From an uncultured Flavobacteriaceae bacterium (lineage in GTDB: Bacteria > Bacteroidota > Bacteroidia > Flavobacteriales > Flavobacteriaceae): a stretch of 56,369 nt of DNA. Position numbers and translations under genes: made by a program. The notes below the pieces were generated by a model. That model had not been told where the DNA came from. It did not search any database and was given only the letters and a program-made list of their open reading frames with translations. Positions 18,345 to 27,677 of this stretch are shown here, piece after piece. The stretch lies in the NCBI GenBank assembly GCA_938011315.1, contig CALLUG010000027.1, positions 1-56,369 of the forward strand. Direction: 5' to 3'. Each line of letters begins with the position of its first letter. Position 1 is the stretch's first letter.

Positions 18345-19235
18345 TTAATAACTCCACATATCTTGTTCATAGTTTCGAATTTGTTCTTTAATTCTATCCG
18401 ATTCTAACAACTGCATTAAGGCATTCTCATTTATATATTGAAAAATCTTTCTGTCGCCTTGGGTATTTTCTTCCGCATATATGGTAGCACTAAATCTTCT
18501 AGAATTTAATAAATGATCGAAAGAAATTGGTACAGCACTATTTTTGCCATTAAATGTTTTTGCTTTGTGCAATACATTACGAGCATCTGGAAAAAATATC
18601 CAAAACAACTCTATTTGGTCTGGCTTATCATCGTTAAGCGTATTTACGTCTGCAACAACTGGAGCTAAACCTAATAATCTGTATTTTAGTTCCCCTAAGC
18701 GTTTATCGAAATAGTAAATTCCTTTAATTCTATATTCTGAAACGTATGCAGCATCTACTTTAGTTTTGGTAATAAACTCCGGAGAAATGGTTTCTCCTGC
18801 ATTAAACTGCTCATATCCAAAATCTGAAGTATCTATACGAACTAAAGAAGCTTCAACATCTTTTAAGGTTCGTTTTGCATTAAAGTAAGAATCATCATAA
18901 ACATGTTTTATATCGCCTCTTTTAATACTGTTTATTAAAACATCATAAAGTGAACGTCTGTCTCTGCCTATATTATTGGTGTCAATTGGATAATAGAGAG
19001 GAAAATTAACACGTTCGTCCAAAACAATTTTTTCCCAAATTATTTTTTTGTATAAAATATCTCTATCATCAACATAGCCATACTCCAAAGGTCTGTCATT
19101 GTCTAACTCAATTTGTGCTTGTGTTTTAACACCTATTTCGTCTGGACTTTTAGCATTTAGAATATTTGCTTGAGCAAACGATACTGTTAATGCAAAAACA
19201 AATACAATAGTTAATAAGGCTTTTTTATAATTCAT
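18345..19235 (-). CDS. gldN: Gliding motility / type IX secretion protein GldN
   Basis: GldN (PorN) is the periplasmic partner of lipoprotein GldK; together they form the ring that links the motor to the type IX translocon. The 296-residue product has a signal peptide (ending TVSFAQA) and the family's core: PLEYGYVDDRDILYKKIIWE, FPLYYP, the YKLRYLLGLAP-like block (here GELKYRLLGLAPVVADV) and ELFWIFFPDARNVLHKA. It is the last gene of gldKLMN, 15 bases after gldM, and ends before a strong bidirectional terminator. Loss of gldN abolishes gliding and secretion in Flavobacterium johnsoniae. Confidence 0.95.
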   Translation of the reverse strand: MNYKKALLTIVFVFALTVSFAQANILNAKSPDEIGVKTQAQIELDNDRPLEYGYVDDRDILYKKIIWEKIVLDERVNFPLYYPIDTNNIGRDRRSLYDVLINSIKRGDIKHVYDDSYFNAKRTLKDVEASLVRIDTSDFGYEQFNAGETISPEFITKTKVDAAYVSEYRIKGIYYFDKRLGELKYRLLGLAPVVADVNTLNDDKPDQIELFWIFFPDARNVLHKAKTFNGKNSAVPISFDHLLNSRRFSATIYAEENTQGDRKIFQYINENALMQLLESDRIKEQIRNYEQDMWSY

Positions 19236-19250
19236 GTTGCTAATTATTTA

Positions 19251-20816
19251 TTAATTTGTTAACTCTATCAACACAGGCGATACTTTTTTGAGCTTAATAT
19301 TTACGCCTTTAGCTTTTACTTCAATATCTCTTATGTATACCGTAGAGCCTCGTCTTGCTTTACGTAGAGCAGATTTTGCTCTACCATCTAATTTGCTGCC
19401 TCTTACTTTTACTGTTGGTTGCCCCTGTACTTTAAAGCTAAATCCATTGACGGTTAAAGGCAAGTCAAAAGCAAATTGTTCAAATTCGGCGCTAATTGTA
19501 GCTATTTCCAATCCGTTACGTTGCATTTTAATCGCTCCAGATTGTCTACTAACGGCGCCTGTTGGACGTGGTAAATCTTTAATTCTAAATTTACGAGAAT
19601 CTTTAGCAGGTGCTGCGCCATCGGGTAGTTTACCCGTAACATTAATGGTAACTTCTCTACCTTTTATTCGAGAGGGGTCTAGCATATACTGAGAGCCTTT
19701 AACTCTAGTTAATCCTTGAGCGGTAGCACTTACGTTGTTGTCTGACACTCCTGCAAATGATATTGTCATTGGGTTTTTAACACCTCTATACACTACATTC
19801 ATCTTGTCGGCAGATATGGTTGCTGATTTAGGTTTTGCTACAGTTACAAATGAAGACTTTACGGGTACTTCTATCTCTTTTCCTCCTTCTGCAAAAATTA
19901 AATTACCTTCAATTTTATGTTCTCCTACAGCTCCAGTTCCTACTTTCAATTTTACTCTACCTTCTTCAATGGTAAACTGGTTTTCTCCAAGTTTTCTGCC
20001 ATCTAACGTTAACTCTACTCGTGTAGGCTTCGTAGAATTGTCTTTTCTTCCTAATACAATTTGACCGTCAAACTGTTCGCCGTTAAAATAAGCTGACTTA
20101 GGAGATTCCATAAGTGTTGTATAGTTGTTAAAGGATACTTGCTTATTAAGTTCACCTTGTAACATTGCAGATAGCACATTAGACTCTGTTGTTTTTATAT
20201 CTGCCTGTATTTGTGTCATTTTTGTTAATGATGCTACTAAAGGAAATCCTTTATAATGGTAATCTAACCACTCTACAGACACACCGTCTCTATTGGTTAC
20301 TTTATCTGTATTAAAGTTTTTAATCACATCATCAGAAATGTTTTTAAAAGAAGGATCGCCTGCTAAAACGCTTACAACACCTTCTCTAAATTTTTTCATT
20401 TCAGACAGAAAAGCTTTTCCTTCTGGTTTAATGATATCGCCTTTAAAAAAATTATTATCTAGGAAGTCACCTTTATCCATAGTTTCATAATCTTTTATAT
20501 CTTCTGTATCTTCAGTCATTTTAGATTTTAACCCTTCAAGGTAATTATTAAAACCTTCTGCCAAACTAGATATTTGATCTCCTTTTTCTTTTAGAGGGCG
20601 ATATTTTTCTGGTTGCTCGCTTGCTTTTTCTGCAAGACCTGCTAAAAATGCTGTATTACGCTCTGTTGCTGCAATATTAGATTCGATTAATTTTTCATTC
20701 ATCAATCCAAATGCAGATAATACTTCTTTAGACATATTTAATGCCAACATTGCTATGAATATTAGATACATTAAATTTATCATTTTTTGTCTTGGGGTCT
20801 GTTTTCCTCCAGCCAT
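19251..20816 (-). CDS. gldM: Gliding motility / type IX secretion motor protein GldM
   Basis: GldM forms, with GldL, the proton-driven inner-membrane motor that powers gliding and type IX secretion. One N-terminal transmembrane helix (about 13-32 in QKMINLMYLIFIAMLALNM) carries the conserved Glu of SKEVLSAFGLMNE just after it. The 521-residue protein then has a long periplasmic part of four domains (D1 helical, D2-D4 beta-rich; for example LTVNGFSFKVQG near the end) that reaches to the GldK/GldN ring. It lies 40 bases downstream of gldL in the operon gldK-gldL-gldM-gldN. Confidence 0.96.
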   Translation of the reverse strand: MAGGKQTPRQKMINLMYLIFIAMLALNMSKEVLSAFGLMNEKLIESNIAATERNTAFLAGLAEKASEQPEKYRPLKEKGDQISSLAEGFNNYLEGLKSKMTEDTEDIKDYETMDKGDFLDNNFFKGDIIKPEGKAFLSEMKKFREGVVSVLAGDPSFKNISDDVIKNFNTDKVTNRDGVSVEWLDYHYKGFPLVASLTKMTQIQADIKTTESNVLSAMLQGELNKQVSFNNYTTLMESPKSAYFNGEQFDGQIVLGRKDNSTKPTRVELTLDGRKLGENQFTIEEGRVKLKVGTGAVGEHKIEGNLIFAEGGKEIEVPVKSSFVTVAKPKSATISADKMNVVYRGVKNPMTISFAGVSDNNVSATAQGLTRVKGSQYMLDPSRIKGREVTINVTGKLPDGAAPAKDSRKFRIKDLPRPTGAVSRQSGAIKMQRNGLEIATISAEFEQFAFDLPLTVNGFSFKVQGQPTVKVRGSKLDGRAKSALRKARRGSTVYIRDIEVKAKGVNIKLKKVSPVLIELTN

Positions 20817-20856
20817 AACTAATTTATATTATTAGGGAATGAATTAAATTTTTAAA

Positions 20857-21501
20857 TTAGTTTTTGTTCATTGCCGTTAGCATACCGCCATAAACACCAT
20901 TTAAGGATGATAAGTTAGAGGCTAAAGACTGCATTTGCTCTTTTAACTTTGCTGCATTTTCAATAGATTCTTGATTGATGGTTGCTTGCCTATTAACGCT
21001 TTCTAGTTGTACTTTGTATAAACTGTTTAACGACTCCATTTGTGATGCTGCCAAAGACATTTCTTCTCCGTATTTTTGGGTTGCAGAGATAGACGCTACT
21101 GTTGGAGATATGTTTTTTGCTGCGCCTTCAAAGTTTTTAATACTGTTTCCTAAGCTAGCCATAAGTTCTCCATCTATTTTTGCTTCTTTAAGGAGATTGT
21201 CTAGTTTTTTTGATAGTACACCTTCTGCACTTTCTTTTTTCTCTGCTTTTACTTTACTAGACCCACTTCCAGATAGTTCAGGATATACTAATGACCAGTC
21301 TAATTCATCGTCTGGACTTTCAAACGCAGATATTGCAAAAATAATAGCTTCTGCAATTAAGCCAATCGTTAGCATTAAATTACCTGTAAATATTCCATAT
21401 TCATAATGAGTAATTTTAAATAGTGCTCCAATAATTACTATAGAGGCACCAAAACCGTATGCCATATTCATTAATCTCGTTTTTACTTTTGACTTTGCCA
21501 T
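20857..21501 (-). CDS. gldL: Gliding motility / type IX secretion motor protein GldL
   Basis: GldL forms the pentameric cytoplasmic-side part of the GldLM motor. Two transmembrane helices (about 11-28 and 36-58) hold the key charged residues, including the Lys-His-Tyr-Glu of FKITHYEYG between or in them. A cytoplasmic helical tail of about 150 residues follows. The 214-residue length is usual. It lies between gldK (79 bases upstream) and gldM (40 bases downstream). Confidence 0.96.
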   Translation of the reverse strand: MAKSKVKTRLMNMAYGFGASIVIIGALFKITHYEYGIFTGNLMLTIGLIAEAIIFAISAFESPDDELDWSLVYPELSGSGSSKVKAEKKESAEGVLSKKLDNLLKEAKIDGELMASLGNSIKNFEGAAKNISPTVASISATQKYGEEMSLAASQMESLNSLYKVQLESVNRQATINQESIENAAKLKEQMQSLASNLSSLNGVYGGMLTAMNKN

Positions 21502-21580
21502 AACTTTTTTATTTTTTTTAAAGGGTTGTTTATTACGTAGTTCTTAACGTACTACTTGGATTATTTTTTTAGTTTATTTT

Positions 21581-22927
21581 TTAGTGTTTTTTTCTAACAG
21601 ATCTTGTGCCTTTGTAATCTTGAACGGTACGGAAGCCAATATAACTTCTTGCTGAGTCTGAGTATTCGTAATCTCTTGAACTTACTTGTAAAAAATAAGC
21701 AACATCTTTCCAAGAACCACCTCTTACAACTTTACGTTTGTTGTTTTCGTCGTTAACACTTGGATTTATAGTAGAGGTATATTCGTAAGATGAGGGGTCG
21801 TAAGATGAATTTACCCACTCCGAAACATTACCTGACATATTATACAAGTTATAATCGTTTGGCTCAAATGATTTTGCTTCTACAGTATACAACGCGTCAT
21901 CTGCAGCGTAATCTCCTCTTACGGGCTTAAAATTTGCGTAGAAACAACTTCTGTCATTTTTAGTATAAATACCTCCCCATGGGTAGGTTGCACCTTGCAA
22001 ACCTCCTCTTGCTGCATATTCCCACTCACTCTCTAATGGAAGTCTAAATCGTCCTACAGGCTGTGCTTTTCTTGAACGCTGATAGCCATTTTTATAATTG
22101 GTTCGCCATTGGCAAAATGCTTTTGCCTGATCCCAACTTACGCCAACTACAGGATAATCCCCATAAGCATCGTGCGAAAAATAATCATTGTGCATTGGTT
22201 CATTGTATGAGTATTTAAAATCTCTAATCCAAGCAGTAGTATCTGGGTAAATTAGTATTGTGTCTTTTGAAATAACATCACTTCGTTTTAACTTTTTGTT
22301 CTTTGCTGCAGCCTCAATGTCTAAAGTAGTGTACAAAAACTTAAACTCTGTAACATCCCAAGTACGCTGTCCATTGTAAGATTCTTCTAAAGGGATATAC
22401 ATTCCATCCATAACTTCTGAGTACAGCTCATCTGGATAGCTAGCCGTATCAAAAATTAATGCAATGTCAGTATTTAATTTTTTAGCTCCTTGATCACCAT
22501 AAGTGTCTTGCATATATTGCTCATAAGGTGTTAAATTACCTGAGCCGTTTGCTCCTCTATAAGCATACTCACCAATATCGCCATTTCCAGGAGTTCTTCC
22601 CTCTAAATCAGCAAGATCTGCAAGTTTTGTTCTTATAATAGAGTCTCTTACCCAATTTACAAATTGACGGTACTCGCTATTTGTAATTTCTGTAGCGTCC
22701 ATATAAAAAGATCGCACAGTTACTGTTTTTGTTGGGGCATCTTGCACACCTGCTAAGTCATCGTCAGATTTCCCCATAATAAAAGCACCTCCCTCTATAA
22801 GCTCCATACCATAAGGTTTTTCTGATTGCCATTTTTTACCTTTAACACCTACTAACTCTCCTTTATCCCCAGAGTAGCAACTCGTGATTAAAGTTAAAAT
22901 AGTCATTAATAATATACACTTTTTCAT
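21581..22927 (-). CDS. gldK: Gliding motility lipoprotein GldK
   Basis: GldK (PorK) is an outer-membrane lipoprotein that forms the periplasmic ring with GldN. The signal MKKCILLMTILTLITSC places the lipid-modified Cys at 17. The body is a formylglycine-generating-enzyme-like (FGE-sulfatase) fold: GGAFIMGKSDDD, YMDATEITNSEYRQFVNWV, PVVGVSWDQAKAFCQWR, FRLPLESEWEYAARGG, NMSGNVSEWV and VVRGGSWKD. In GldK this fold is structural rather than catalytic. A possible minus-strand promoter box TATTTTTG lies at 23004-22997. gldL follows. Confidence 0.96.
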   Translation of the reverse strand: MKKCILLMTILTLITSCYSGDKGELVGVKGKKWQSEKPYGMELIEGGAFIMGKSDDDLAGVQDAPTKTVTVRSFYMDATEITNSEYRQFVNWVRDSIIRTKLADLADLEGRTPGNGDIGEYAYRGANGSGNLTPYEQYMQDTYGDQGAKKLNTDIALIFDTASYPDELYSEVMDGMYIPLEESYNGQRTWDVTEFKFLYTTLDIEAAAKNKKLKRSDVISKDTILIYPDTTAWIRDFKYSYNEPMHNDYFSHDAYGDYPVVGVSWDQAKAFCQWRTNYKNGYQRSRKAQPVGRFRLPLESEWEYAARGGLQGATYPWGGIYTKNDRSCFYANFKPVRGDYAADDALYTVEAKSFEPNDYNLYNMSGNVSEWVNSSYDPSSYEYTSTINPSVNDENNKRKVVRGGSWKDVAYFLQVSSRDYEYSDSARSYIGFRTVQDYKGTRSVRKKH

Positions 22928-23061
22928 GTTCTTAACAATAATAGGTTATTTATTTTTTGAGAATGTAAACATATTTAAAAAAAACAACTTTTCAAGCAAA
23001 AATAATACATTTTATCTTAAAAATATACTTTTTATCGGAAAAGTACATTGCAAAATTATGA

Positions 23062-24231
23062 TTACACACTGTTTTTTTGGTATGCTTTATACCATCTCTT
23101 TGGTATTACACCATTATTTGCACCTATGTAATCTTCATGGGTGCATGGTAATAACGCCTTTCTTTTTAATTTATTATTAACTTTTAATAAAAAAGGGATT
23201 TCCACCCACCATCTTTCTGTTTTAATGCTCTTGTAAAATATAAGCTCTTGGTCGTCTAAGAGTACAGTAAATTTCTTATGGTCTATATTTTTATCAAAAT
23301 CATCATCATTAATTCTACAATTGACCCCTTCTATAAAATACCACATTATTTGTGCAATTAACATTGTTGTTTCATTATCCTTTTCTTTTGAAGGTTTGTA
23401 TTCGTAAATTCCAAATGATGACACTTTATTACTAATCCCTGCGTATCTAGAAATTGCACAAATTTCTTTTCCGTCAAACCCATTAGGCGAGTGTTTTTGC
23501 GCTTCACTTAACTCGGAAGATCGGATACTCTTTAGGTCTAAACTTACAATATTTGCATCACGCATTAAGGGTTCTACTTTATTGATATTCTCTACAATTT
23601 CCCCCAATCGGTATGCTTCAAAATAGAGCTTATCCATTAAGTCAATTTCTTCTTGAGCGTTAAAATAGGTTTGATAGCCAATAGCTGTATAGTTAAATAA
23701 GTTATAGGGCTCTTCTAAAATAATTTTACCTAAAAAACGATTATTTTTAAGTGAAGCTGTAGCATCCCCTAAATCGAAATTGCTATCTACATTTACCAAA
23801 TTTACCATAGGCATTACGGTATCGTAAGCGCGATAATTTGCATAAGTTAGGTCTTGACTCCCACCTAGTATAATAGGGATAATGTCTTTTTTAAGTAAGG
23901 TTGTTAGCAATGTTCTAAGTGCAAAATAGGTATCTTCAATTGTTTTTCCTTTTTGAATATCTCCTAAATCTGCTATACTTGTATGCCAATTCCCTGGAAA
24001 AAGTTTATAAAAAGCTTTTCTAATCCTATTTAGTTCAAAGATATCGTTAGTATAATCAATGGCGTTTCTAGTTTCTAAAACGCCAACAATGGCAATATTC
24101 ACGTTGTTTAGGTTGGGGATTCCGTTATCTTGTGAGTGTATTTTTATTACCTTTCCTAAGGTTTGGTTTGTTAATGCACTACTATGAGTTAATACACTGT
24201 CTTGAACAGGGGAAAGAAAATCGAAACTCAT
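23062..24231 (-). CDS. Ureohydrolase-fold protein with degenerate metal site
   Basis: The 389-residue protein aligns with the arginase/formimidoylglutamase family (IAIVGVLETRNA..., ADLGDIQ, PIILGGSQDLTYANYR, VNLVNVDSNFDLGD, NIVSLDLKSIRSSE). It lacks several manganese ligands: the GGDH histidine is Gln (GGSQD, 123-127), DAHxD reads DSNFD (149-153, His lost), and the SxDxD pair reads SLDLK (230-234, second Asp lost). It may therefore not be a working hydrolase despite usual annotation as formimidoylglutamase. It starts 5 bases after topA and lies upstream of gldK, an order I recall from other flavobacteria. Function unknown. Confidence 0.85.
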   Translation of the reverse strand: MSFDFLSPVQDSVLTHSSALTNQTLGKVIKIHSQDNGIPNLNNVNIAIVGVLETRNAIDYTNDIFELNRIRKAFYKLFPGNWHTSIADLGDIQKGKTIEDTYFALRTLLTTLLKKDIIPIILGGSQDLTYANYRAYDTVMPMVNLVNVDSNFDLGDATASLKNNRFLGKIILEEPYNLFNYTAIGYQTYFNAQEEIDLMDKLYFEAYRLGEIVENINKVEPLMRDANIVSLDLKSIRSSELSEAQKHSPNGFDGKEICAISRYAGISNKVSSFGIYEYKPSKEKDNETTMLIAQIMWYFIEGVNCRINDDDFDKNIDHKKFTVLLDDQELIFYKSIKTERWWVEIPFLLKVNNKLKRKALLPCTHEDYIGANNGVIPKRWYKAYQKNSV

Positions 24232-24236
24232 AACAA

Positions 24237-26735
24237 TTATTTCTTTTGAGTCGTTTTTTTCTTTTTAGGACTTGCTTTTTTCTTTTTTTTAGGAGCGTTT
24301 TTTTCTATAATTGCGACGACATCTTCTAGGGTAAAACTAGACACATCTACTGTTTTTGCAAGTTCTATTTTTACTTTTCCTTGAATGATGTTATGTCGTC
24401 CCCATCGTGCTTTTTCTACGCGTATGCCTTCGGTTTCCCAATGGTGAATTAATTTATCCTTTTCTTTTTGAATTTTGTCCTCTATGAGTGTTACAATATC
24501 CGAATCGGATAGGTTATCCCAATCGTATTTTTTGTTTACATTAATAAACATACTATTCCACTTAATAAATGGTCCAAAACGACCTTTCCCTTTTTGTACA
24601 GGTAAATCTTTGTACATATATATTGGCGCATCTGCTGCTTCTTTTTCTTTAATCAGCACAACGGCATCATCCATTTCTATAGTTAAGGGGTCTGCGCCTT
24701 TTGGAAGCGAAACATAGGTTGCTCCAAACTTAATATAAGGGCCATAGCGTCCATTACTTACAATGACTTCTTGGTCTTTATATACTCCTAAATCCTTAGG
24801 GAGTTGAAACAAATCTAAAGCTTCTTCGTAGGTAATTGTGTTTAGTTGTTGGTCTGGCGATAAGCTTGCAAATATTGGTTTTTCTTCGTCGTCTACAGTT
24901 CCAATTTGTACCATAGGGCCAAACTTACCCAAACGCACACTTACGCGCCTTCCTGTTTTGGGGTCTTCTCCCAAAATACGCTCACCAGATTCTCTTTCGG
25001 CATTAGCTTGAACATCTTCTACTTTAGGATGAAATTCTTTATAAAAACTCTTCATCATTTCTGTCCAATCTTCTCTTCCTTCTGCTATATCATCAAAACT
25101 AGCTTCAACCTTGGCCGTAAAGTTATAATCTAGAATAGTTTCGAAGTGGTTTACCAAAAAATCGGTTACGATCATTCCTATGTCTGTCGGCACCAATTTT
25201 CCTTTATCAGAGCCTACTTTCTCTGAAAGTAAATTATCGTTCAATTTACCTTCCTTGAGTGTAAGCTGTGTGTATTTTCGTTCTTTTCCTTCTATAGTTC
25301 CTTTTTCTACATAGCCTCTATTTTGAACAGTAGATATAGTGGGCGCGTATGTAGATGGTCGACCAATCCCCAACTCTTCTAAGCGTTTTACTAAAGAAGC
25401 TTCCGTAAAACGGTATGGAGGTCGTGAGTAACGTTCTGTTGCATTAATGTATGTATTGAGCAATGTATCGTTTTCTGTTATTGCAGGCAACATTCCTTCT
25501 TGCTCAAAATCTTCGTCATCACTACCTTCTAGATACACTTTTAAGAACCCATCGAAAGTAACGATTTCGCCGTTGGCTGTAAATAGTTCTTTATGGCTTG
25601 ATGCTCCAATTTTAACATTGGTTCGTTCTAGCTTTGCTTCGCTCATTTGAGATGCGATAGCACGCTTCCATATTAAATCGTATAGTCTTGCTTGGTCTTT
25701 ATCTATATTTACGGAGTGTCTAGAAAAATCTGTGGGACGAATCGCTTCGTGGGCTTCTTGTGCGCCTTTAGACTTTCCTTTATAATTTCTTGGTTTACTA
25801 TATTCTAAACCGTAGGCGTTCGTGATTTCAATTTCTGCAGCTTCTCTTGCGTCATTAGATAGGTTAACACTGTCTGTTCTCATATAGGTAATAAGCCCTG
25901 CCTCGTACAAACGCTGAGCCATTGTCATTGTTTTACTTACAGAAAAGTACAGTTTTCGTGAAGCCTCTTGCTGTAATGTTGAGGTTGTAAAGGGTGCTGC
26001 AGGCGATTTTTTTGCTGGTTTTTTATCTAATTTAGAAACGTGAAAGGTTGTTTGTGCATTTAATTCTAAAAAATGCTGCGCCTCCTCTTTAGTAGAAAAG
26101 TTTTTAGGCAATTTTGCCTTAAATAGTTTTCCATTTACGGTAGAAAATTCAGCATCAACTCGATAGGATTTTTCTGGAGTAAATTCTTGTATTTCGCGTT
26201 CACGTTCTACAATTAACCTAACGGATACAGATTGCACACGCCCCGCAGACAATCCACCTTTTACTTTACGCCACAATACAGGAGACAGTTCGTAACCTAC
26301 AATACGATCTAAAACACGTCTTGCTTGTTGCGCATCTACTAAATTGTAGTCTATATCTCTAGGGTTTTTTACTGCTTTTTGTATGGCCGTTTTTGTAATT
26401 TCATGAAATACAATACGTTTTGTTTTCTCTTTATCTAATTTTAAAGACTCTGCCAAGTGCCAAGCTATTGCCTCTCCCTCCCTATCTTCATCACTTGCCA
26501 ACCAAATTATTTCTGCTTTTTTTGCTAATTCCCGAAGTTTTTTTACAATTGCTTTTTTGTCTTTTGAAACTTCATATTTTGGTTTAAAATCACCCTCTAC
26601 ATCAACGCCTAGTTCCTTTGAGGGCAAATCTGAAATATGCCCAAAGCTAGATTCTACTTTAAATTCTTTTCCTAGAAATTTCTCTATTGTCTTTGCCTTT
26701 GCAGGCGACTCGACAATTACCAAATTTTTAGCCAT
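24237..26735 (-). CDS. topA: DNA topoisomerase I
   Basis: Type IA topoisomerase that relaxes negative supercoils by single-strand passage. I chose the ATG at 26735, giving 832 residues and the family's start AKNLVIVESPAKAKTIEKFLG (TOPRIM); an upstream start at 26768 would add 11 unsupported residues. TOPRIM DxDxxG region (WLASDEDREGEAIAWHL), the catalytic tyrosine in LITYMRTDS and the SAGRVQSV motif are visible. The C-terminus carries Topo_C-type repeats (GRRVSVRLGKFGPMVQIG, SNGRYGPYIKFG, KGRFGPFIKW) instead of zinc ribbons and ends in a Lys-rich tail. The degenerate ureohydrolase follows after 5 bases. Confidence 0.96.
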   Translation of the reverse strand: MAKNLVIVESPAKAKTIEKFLGKEFKVESSFGHISDLPSKELGVDVEGDFKPKYEVSKDKKAIVKKLRELAKKAEIIWLASDEDREGEAIAWHLAESLKLDKEKTKRIVFHEITKTAIQKAVKNPRDIDYNLVDAQQARRVLDRIVGYELSPVLWRKVKGGLSAGRVQSVSVRLIVEREREIQEFTPEKSYRVDAEFSTVNGKLFKAKLPKNFSTKEEAQHFLELNAQTTFHVSKLDKKPAKKSPAAPFTTSTLQQEASRKLYFSVSKTMTMAQRLYEAGLITYMRTDSVNLSNDAREAAEIEITNAYGLEYSKPRNYKGKSKGAQEAHEAIRPTDFSRHSVNIDKDQARLYDLIWKRAIASQMSEAKLERTNVKIGASSHKELFTANGEIVTFDGFLKVYLEGSDDEDFEQEGMLPAITENDTLLNTYINATERYSRPPYRFTEASLVKRLEELGIGRPSTYAPTISTVQNRGYVEKGTIEGKERKYTQLTLKEGKLNDNLLSEKVGSDKGKLVPTDIGMIVTDFLVNHFETILDYNFTAKVEASFDDIAEGREDWTEMMKSFYKEFHPKVEDVQANAERESGERILGEDPKTGRRVSVRLGKFGPMVQIGTVDDEEKPIFASLSPDQQLNTITYEEALDLFQLPKDLGVYKDQEVIVSNGRYGPYIKFGATYVSLPKGADPLTIEMDDAVVLIKEKEAADAPIYMYKDLPVQKGKGRFGPFIKWNSMFINVNKKYDWDNLSDSDIVTLIEDKIQKEKDKLIHHWETEGIRVEKARWGRHNIIQGKVKIELAKTVDVSSFTLEDVVAIIEKNAPKKKKKASPKKKKTTQKK

Positions 26736-27142
26736 ACTTGTTTTTTTGAAGCTACAAATGTATGTCAAAAAAAATTTACGAACCTAATTTTAAACAATAA
26801 TAGCAGGACTTTTTTAGTAATAACAAATTTATTTATAGACCGTAATATAAATTGCTCTTTTAATTCTGAACATCTAATACGTTATTAAATGCATCTGTAT
26901 TTACTGTAGATTAATAGTGCTAGTTTTTCAAAATTACTCCATTTTACAACAACACAATTTTAATTTCAATAAGACATTAGATCTTAAACAGGACTATATA
27001 AGGAGGTGTGTAGCCATTAACATCTTTTACTGAGCGACTATTAAGTCGTGATTAATAGAATTATATTTTTACATAGCATACCTCTAGAGTGCTTAGCAAA
27101 AGGCATTTTGTAAAAAGTAAATAAATAAACTCCAACTACTAT
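26736..27142. other. Intergenic region upstream of rplM
   Basis: topA (minus) and rplM (plus) diverge here, so it should hold the topA promoter and the upstream part of the rplM promoter. Visible structure: at 27035-27058 two mutually exclusive small hairpins, 27035-27039 with 27044-27048 or 27038-27044 with 27052-27058. I see no open frame of note. Confidence 0.45.
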
Positions 27143-27172
27143 TTGTTAATCAAATATATAATTGTAAATTTG
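27143..27172 (+). promoter_or_regulatory. Promoter of rplM-rpsI
   Basis: TTG at 27143-27145, a 19-base spacer and TAAATTTG at 27165-27172 match the Bacteroidota housekeeping promoter exactly. Transcription should start near 27179, about 43 bases before the GTG of rplM. Confidence 0.82.
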
Positions 27173-27221
27173 CAAACTCTTTTTGAGAGACGAATGTTTA
27201 ATTTAGAAAAAATAATTTAGT

Positions 27222-27677
27222 GTGGATACATTAAGCTACAAAACAATTTCAGCAAACAAGACCACTGTAAACAAAGAGTGGGTATTGGTTAATGCCGAAG
27301 GACAAACATTAGGGCGCTTAGCTTCAAAAGTAGCAATACTTATAAGAGGGAAGCATAAACCTAATTTTACACCACATGTTGATTGCGGAGATAACGTAAT
27401 TGTTATTAATGCAGAAAAAATTAACTTGTCGGGCAACAAATGGTCGGACAAAACATATATCCGCCATACGGGTTACCCTGGTGGGCAAAGAACATTAACC
27501 GCTACAGAAATGTTTGGAAAAGACCCCGCAAGGTTAATAGAAAAATCTGTAAAAGGGATGCTACCCAAAAATAAATTAGGAGCTGCATTATTTCGTAATT
27601 TAAATGTTTTTGTTGGTGATAAACATTCTCATGAAGCTCAAAAACCAAAAACAATTAATTTAAACGATTTTAACTAA
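27222..27677 (+). CDS. rplM: Ribosomal protein uL13
   Basis: uL13 is an early-assembling protein of the large subunit. The 151-residue product has the family blocks WVLVNAEGQTLGRLASKVA, HVDCGDNVIVINAEKI and KTYIRHTGYPGGQ, then MLPKNKLG. The start is GTG at 27222, which gives MDTLSYKTISANKTTVNKEW, the usual flavobacterial N-terminus; no ATG fits. Its stop overlaps the rpsI start (27677), so L13 and S9 are translationally coupled, as in most bacteria. Confidence 0.97.
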   Translation: MDTLSYKTISANKTTVNKEWVLVNAEGQTLGRLASKVAILIRGKHKPNFTPHVDCGDNVIVINAEKINLSGNKWSDKTYIRHTGYPGGQRTLTATEMFGKDPARLIEKSVKGMLPKNKLGAALFRNLNVFVGDKHSHEAQKPKTINLNDFN

